NCBI RefSeq assembly: GCF_016545825.1
Contig: NC_052619.1
Location: forward strand, 48,687,090-48,751,089
Reading direction: 5' to 3'
From: Eucalyptus grandis
Lineage: Eukaryota > Streptophyta > Magnoliopsida > Myrtales > Myrtaceae
DNA length: 64,000 nt
The number at the start of each line of letters is the position of its first letter. The stretch's first letter is position 1. A program made the position numbers and the translations under genes. The notes under the pieces are model-generated. The model saw nothing but the letters and a program-made list of their open reading frames with translations, was not told the origin of the DNA and searched no databases. This document shows positions 58,902 through 64,000 of the stretch, one piece after another.

Positions 58902-61343
58902 TGGAAACCAGTTGCTGGATTTTCGGATGGAACCCAGTTTTTATTCCAACGCCATCTCGTCCGATTTTCCTTTATTTATTTCATTTCCCCTACAATTTCT
59001 ATATCTCGTCCCGCGAAGTGGTTGAGAATACGAGAGAAGACCAAGACAGTAAGAGAGAAGTTTGTCCGAGGGTCCCTGTCACGTTTCGTCCCCATGCCGC
59101 AATCGCGTCTTCCCCTTTTTTTTCCTCCGGTCGGGTAGCCGTCCTCCGGCCATGCTCGACAGGCCGGTTTTCCCAAAAAAAAAAAAAAAGGTCGTTACTG
59201 AGAGGCCGCGCAGCCCCATACCGGGCACGGTCGATGGCGAGGTCGGCCGGCAAAAGACCACCTGACTGACGATCGTCATCGCGAAAAGGACACGCGCGGG
59301 CCGCCGGCGGATTGTTTTTTTTTTCTCCAGCACCCGTTGAAACGGCGACGATGCTGGTCTTAGTCGTAATTGCCAGGAAGGACTAAGGAGTGCGCAATGG
59401 GCCGCGAGGGGGTCAAAGGTCTTGGTCGTCGCGTATGATAAAAGCGCCCTACCCTACCCCCTCATTCTCATCTCATCTCATCTTGTCGCATCAGCACCAT
59501 GGAGAAAAAAATAAATGGTGTTTTACCTCCCTCTGCCTGCAACGAAGCTAACCCTTTGCCAAACGCGCCACGTGCACGCGTCTCTCGGACTCCCGGTGAC
59601 CTGACGTGGACGTCGGTTCGGGTTGGAAAGTCCGTCGCATTCCGAAAATTTATGAGATTTTTATATTGGGTCGTGCTGCGAATCCTGTGAAGTTTTTTAC
59701 ACCGTGATTTGTAAAGTTTATTGTACTCCCCGCGGATTGAACCCATACGGCATTTGCTTCTGTTTTTCTCCTACGAGTCCATCGTCTTCATTGATGGACC
59801 TAAATTTTGCCGAAAACTCGCCCGGTCAAACGTCTATCTTAGAACTACTAGGGAAAGGTGGGGCTCAAATCCTCACTTTCTTAAAAAATGTTGAAGTGGG
59901 GATAATTTAGCTTCAAATGTGAATTTTGATTCTCACACCTTATAAAAAAACATTGCAAAAATTTGAGACTAAGTACTAAAATTAAAGTAGAGTATGATTT
60001 ATAAAAAAAAAAAAAACATATATCTTAGAATTTTAGCGCACAAAACACACGTATGTAAATGTTTGTTGCCCTTCTTCGTGAAAAGCAAGAGCTTGATCGC
60101 AGGAGAGAGTGTCGGGTGGAGTTTGCGGTCGCCTCGATCGCATGGATGCCATGTGAGGTTCCAAAATCCACCGGCTGAGATTTGTCAAGTTCATGGATAA
60201 ATCTTAAATCTAAAATATTCATGTTTGTGCCAAAATCCTAATAGGTTTAAAACATAGAATTTGGATTTTATAATTGGTCTTACAACTATCCTCCTGCTTT
60301 TGTATTATGTAGAAAAAGTTAAATGCTAGTGAATTATGTATGCGCAATAATCTTTGACAATGTTTTGCTAAAAAGGAATTATTATTAGACCATAGTTTCC
60401 AAGTTTTCTCTATCACCCTTCTGATTGATGGGTTGCGATAATAGACATCACTTATATTTATATTTTATTTATTCCGCATGTCCACAATTTATAACTAAAT
60501 ATAGTTAGAGGAAAATGTAGCACTTAAACTATACACATAACTATTCGGTGTCAATTATTTTTGTTGGATTGTAATGTAAGTGTATAATGTAATTCTTTTT
60601 TATTCCAGTCAGATGATGCCGTTATTACCTAATATTTAGAGATTTAAGTGGTTTTACTTTTATCTACTTTGTTTACTGCATGATGATGCCTAACATAGCC
60701 TATTGATCCATGGGAGGAGGAAAAATATATTATTACGCATTTGTTATAGTCTCTACATTTCAACAAATATTCTAATCAGGTATTATATTTTCAATTAAGG
60801 TGTCATTTATCTTCAAAAAAAAAAATTATTCCTTTAATCAAATGTTGCAAATTAAGAAATTACTTACAATATAGCTTCTTCGTATATTTCATCCAAAGTT
60901 TTTTCTGTTTACAAGTATTTGAAGAGAGTAAAACGAAAAAAAAAAAAAATCATAGAATTAAATGTTATCAAACGGACAAAAATGTTTTTAAAAACCTTCA
61001 ATGAAAACTCTGGCAACGAGCTTCTCTCCTTTAACCTCTCATGTATTTTCTTTTCCTTTTTTTTCCTTATCTCATGTTTTTAATTTTCATAATTTAATGT
61101 GATGCCTTTACTTATCTAATTTAAAAATTAAATTTTATAATCTAAAAGCGACGTCTTCCCTTATTTAATTCAATTAATTATCACACCGTGTTAATGGCAA
61201 AAGCAATCCACTGGACAAATCACCAATTACGCAAATTATGAAAGTTTAAGAGTGCTTAATCGACCCAAATAAACTGTTCACGGGGCCAATTTGAAAATCT
61301 ACCGAAAATCATAATTCAGAAAGTTCTCAAGAGGGCCCCACGA
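57950..61343. other. Region between the TNL and MADS genes
   Basis: No gene is recognised. 58250-59350 is GC-richer, with GA microsatellites, and may hold the TNL 5' leader or promoter. Open frames here are driven by the GA repeats. 59400-61340 is AT-rich with many A/T runs and no recognisable element. Confidence 0.5.
58739..58899 (+). repeat. Two (GA)n microsatellites
   Basis: GA runs at 58739-58766 and 58860-58899, about 0.8-0.95 kb upstream of the TNL start. On the TNL strand they read as CT tracts, common in plant 5' untranslated regions. Confidence 0.9.
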
Positions 61344-61347
61344 TGGC

Positions 61348-61355
61348 TATATAAG
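61348..61355 (+). promoter_or_regulatory. TATA box of the MADS gene
   Basis: TATATAAG lies 196 bases before the MADS start codon. A CT-rich leader follows, so transcription probably starts near 61380. Confidence 0.65.
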
Positions 61356-61410
61356 TAGATCTTCCCGTTCGGCTCCTTTCCCCCGCCCGCCTCCTCTGCA
61401 ACTTCAAACT

Positions 61411-61413
<3 letters not shown>

Positions 61414-61450
<37 letters not shown>
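61414..61450 (+). repeat. (CT)n tract in the MADS 5' leader
   Basis: Eighteen CT units lie between the TATA box and the start codon. Such tracts are frequent in plant 5' leaders. Confidence 0.9.
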
Positions 61451-61453
<3 letters not shown>

Positions 61454-61543
61454 CAAGAAACCCAGAAAAACCCACGAAAGCTCTCTCTCGGAAACCCAAG
61501 AATCCTGCAAGTCGTCGAAGAATTTTCGCGAAATCCATCGGTA

Positions 61544-62263
61544 ATGGGTAAGCGCCGGCGAACGGAGATCGCCAAGATCGCCGACCCGGCCGCGCGGCTC
61601 GTGACTTACTCGAAGAGGCGCAAGGGCCTCTTCAAGAAGGCCTCCGAGCTCTGCCGCCTCTGCGGCGCTCGCGCCGCCGTAATCGTCTTCTCCCCCGCCG
61701 CCAAGCCCTGTTCTTTCTTCAGCGACCCCTCCGTGGAAGATGACGTAATTGCCGACCACGTTGACGCGGTGCCGCCGATGGGTTTGGCCGAGTGGGCGGA
61801 GTGGATTGAGAAGGAGTGGGATTCTTGCGCGACGGAGGAGGACGTGGAGTCCCTGATCGCGAAGTACGACGCTGTTCGTGATCTTGTGTGCAAGAAGTTG
61901 GAAGGTCTGGAGAAGGGTTCGTCCGTCGTGATCGGCTCTGGTGGCGATTCTGGAGACGGGTTTGGTTGTGATTCTGAAAATTTGGGCGACGGCGACGGCG
62001 ACCATTTATTGACTTCGCCGGAGAAGTCGGCCGCCGGCGGTGGAGGATTGGGAGTGGACTCCACCCCCACCTGCTCCCATCTTGAGGGGCGTGGATGTAA
62101 TCCGGACAACTTCCTTAGTGTGTCCGGGGACTGCGTCGGCGACGGCCACCATGACAGTTTCTCGACTATACCGGAGACCTCGGCCACGGGGGGTGGAAGC
62201 TCGGGAGAGGAGCCGATGCCATGCGACCTTGAGGGGTGTGGATTTAATCCTGATGATTCTTAG
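61544..62263 (+). CDS. Type I (M-alpha-like) MADS-box protein, truncated by frameshift
   Basis: This is a DNA-binding transcription factor. Residues 1-60 are a MADS domain with VTYSKRRKGLFKKASELCRL, CGARAAVIVFSP and then FFSDPSVEDDVI. This pattern fits the M-alpha group (AGL62-like) better than M-gamma. The gene is intronless, as type I genes usually are. There is no K domain; a predicted helical stretch (AEWAEWIEKEWDS to DLVCKKLEGLEKG) follows. The rest is an acidic, glycine-rich tail of repeated units ending CDLEGCGFNPDD, then a stop at 62261-62263. The same repeat continues in the next frame to 62513, so a 2 bp loss probably removed about 80 residues. The DNA-binding part is intact, so a shortened protein could still bind DNA. 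Known members act in the female gametophyte and endosperm. Confidence 0.85.
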   Translation: MGKRRRTEIAKIADPAARLVTYSKRRKGLFKKASELCRLCGARAAVIVFSPAAKPCSFFSDPSVEDDVIADHVDAVPPMGLAEWAEWIEKEWDSCATEEDVESLIAKYDAVRDLVCKKLEGLEKGSSVVIGSGGDSGDGFGCDSENLGDGDGDHLLTSPEKSAAGGGGLGVDSTPTCSHLEGRGCNPDNFLSVSGDCVGDGHHDSFSTIPETSATGGGSSGEEPMPCDLEGCGFNPDDS

Positions 62264-62516
62264 TCCGTTCAAGGACTGCTTCGGCGATGGTGACCTTGAC
62301 AGTTTCTTCACTTTTCCGAAGAACCCAGCCATCGGCGGAGGAAGCTTGGGAGAGGAGCCGATGCACTGTGACCTTGAGGGGTGTGGATTTGATCCCACCA
62401 AGTTTCATATTCTCTTGGAGGACTGTTTCGGTGACTGTAACTGCGACCTCGAGGGCTATCGATATAATCCTGACCACTTTCTTACACTTGAAGATCTGGA
62501 TGTCATTCTTTGATGC
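61985..62516 (+). repeat. 147 bp (49-residue) repeat in the MADS tail
   Basis: Repeat landmarks (codons for DC-GD) start at 62129, 62274 and 62421, spaced 145 and 147 bases. An older unit begins near 61985. Each unit encodes D-C-x-G-D-G, a DSF-T-P segment, GGGSxGEEPM, then CDLEGCGFNPD-F. The 145-base unit carries the frameshift at about 62255-62262. The last unit is shortened and ends LEDLDVIL at a stop shared by all copies. Confidence 0.8.
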
Positions 62517-64000
62517 AAATGTGAACATAAGTGGTTTTTCTTGTTAAACTGCATTGTACAGAATTCATTATCTCATTTTCCAGTTCACTGGTTTAATGGC
62601 ATGGGCTCTCTCTGTTTCTTTCCTTTTCACTTTCTTTATCAGTGGAATTTTGTCATTTTTTTTTTCTAATTTTAGAGGGTACTTTAAGAACTACGGGAAG
62701 ACATAATCACAATCAAGCCAAAATCTAATATATCGTCAAGCCAACAAGATAACCAGACACGTGACGCATTATGAGTTATGAACATTGAATATACTAACTG
62801 AAGATCAAATGTCAACACAAGAAGTTTGTACGGAAGCAAAGTTTGTACGGAATTGACACCAACGAGTAAAACCTGTTCGAGCAGTAATCCAGTAATCAGC
62901 ATGGAAGTATGATCACGATTCTCAAGTGATGTTGCCAACACTAAAACCAAATAGTGTGCTGGCACGGCTTCAAAAGCATATGCAAAAAACTTAGTCCCTT
63001 AATTTCTTTCTCCCCTGCAATGAATCTGACTCTGAATGTTTAGACTCATAATTTGCATATCAAAAAGGACATTGTGCAATTTTAAAAAACTGCCATAAGA
63101 TTTTGAATGGCATAATGGGAGGAAAGGAGAGAGTGAAGGCCTGGTCCTTGTCAAAGTAGACTGAAAAATCACAAGACTAGATGAAGAAGTGAATTGAACG
63201 ATGACGAATCTGATGGAGCTGTTAGCTGATCTGCAGTCCAAGAGTAAACATGCAGCGTTATGCTTAAAGACAAAAGGAGATGCTGGTAAGCTATACATAG
63301 TTCTTCTACAATTCTTGCCTGCCTCCTAGTCAGAAGTGCCTCATTGCGACGACAAATCAATTCGATGCTGAGGCTGGATTTATTAACAGGAACTTATGCC
63401 AATGTTGTGAATGTTACGACAATGAGCCAGATAACAATCGCCTCCTCACACCCTTCAGAATGGTCCTCAAAGCTCAGTAGTGTAATGTTGTATCCAATTT
63501 GATTATATTCATGTTAATAATGGCTCCGATGAATCTTAACGGCAACTCCTCTGTTTATGTTGTATTTACAGCATAGAGACTACCAAGTATACTATTATAT
63601 CCTTTTATGCGAAATATCTCAATGGTATATGCAATGTGCAAGGTGAAAGTCCAAATTATTTGGGTAAATTACTGTGACAGTACTCTTGGAGTTGGCTGAA
63701 TCCCCTGGATTCACTTGGACTGACCCTGTCTGCAGTCATTGATCTGAAAAATAAGTTAAAAAATCCTGATGAAAAATAAGATGAAAAATCCTGACTTGTT
63801 TGAGCCTACATTTTCAATTTGCATATTGCAATTTCGATGCGATTAGTTTCCATAAAAGGAGCGCATGTTGACTTGTGGTCTCACACAATAAGGTGGAAAG
63901 CTTTTCTGAACTAGATGAAACCCAACCCTGTCGAAGCAGCAACATTGTCCTCTGTATTTGCATTTGCTGTGGCCATTGATATGCATAACTTACTTCTATG
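62517..64000. other. Downstream of MADS gene, nothing recognised
   Basis: The MADS 3' region is followed by AT-rich sequence. Minus-strand open frames at 62684-62965 and 62999-63298 have no recognisable domain and are probably chance. Confidence 0.5.

Noticed and set aside
58808..59269. 153-codon ORF near the TNL upstream region
   Set aside because: It starts in a (GA)n run that encodes only RE repeats, and the rest shows no domain.
61606..62187. Long antisense ORF opposite the MADS gene
   Set aside because: GC-rich coding sequence produces open antisense frames. It has no domain of its own.
62040..62513. A second gene overlapping the MADS gene in another frame
   Set aside because: Beyond 62263 its text is the direct continuation of the MADS repeat, and before that it is just a shadow frame.
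1..64000. CRISPR arrays, operons, bacterial promoters or ribosome binding sites
   Set aside because: The sequence is plant nuclear DNA with introns and LTR elements. No such structures were seen.

Overview
This is nuclear DNA from a flowering plant. It holds intron-split genes with GT-AG junctions, long nested LTR retrotransposons and simple-sequence tracts. The TIR-NBS-LRR resistance gene restricts it to eudicots. Its flax L6-like TIR and the overall style suggest a woody rosid, possibly Myrtaceae (inference only).

Layout. (1) 1-5512: a copper amine oxidase (CuAO) gene on the minus strand. Four exons are in frame and its last part runs off the left edge; its upstream region follows. (2) 5513-35334: a nested retrotransposon block. 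A Ty3/gypsy chromovirus-like element (E1, plus strand) landed in the last exon of a second CuAO gene. E1 was then hit by a 935 bp copia-type solo LTR, by a second gypsy element (E2, 12363-26633) and by a solo LTR (S1) in its 3' LTR. E2's own 5' LTR carries another solo LTR (S2). Target-site duplications (TSDs) can be read for all four later insertions. (3) 35335-42856: remains of CuAO copies 2 and 3, so 1-42856 is a decayed tandem array of three CuAO genes on the minus strand. The spacer between copies is duplicated (3650-5512 and 37780-39660). (4) 43821-50006: a degenerate VAP27-like (MSP-domain) gene, a candidate four-exon small gene of unknown product, and repeat-rich sequence. (5) 50500-51700: a decayed Ty1/copia piece on the minus strand. 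(6) 53656-57949: an apparently intact four-exon TIR-NBS-LRR gene (1,212 residues by my splicing, minus strand). (7) 61544-62516: a type I (M-alpha-like) MADS-box gene with a TATA box. Its C-terminal tail is built of about 49-residue repeats and is cut short by a 2 bp frameshift.

The genes do not form a pathway. The CuAO array would oxidise amines in the apoplast, the TNL is an immune receptor, and the MADS protein is a transcription factor of the class active in female gametophyte and endosperm. The most unusual signal is a short ORF of about 83 codons inside the LTRs. It is kept between two diverged LTR families mostly through synonymous changes, and it sits just after a branch-point/CAG splice-acceptor-like sequence.
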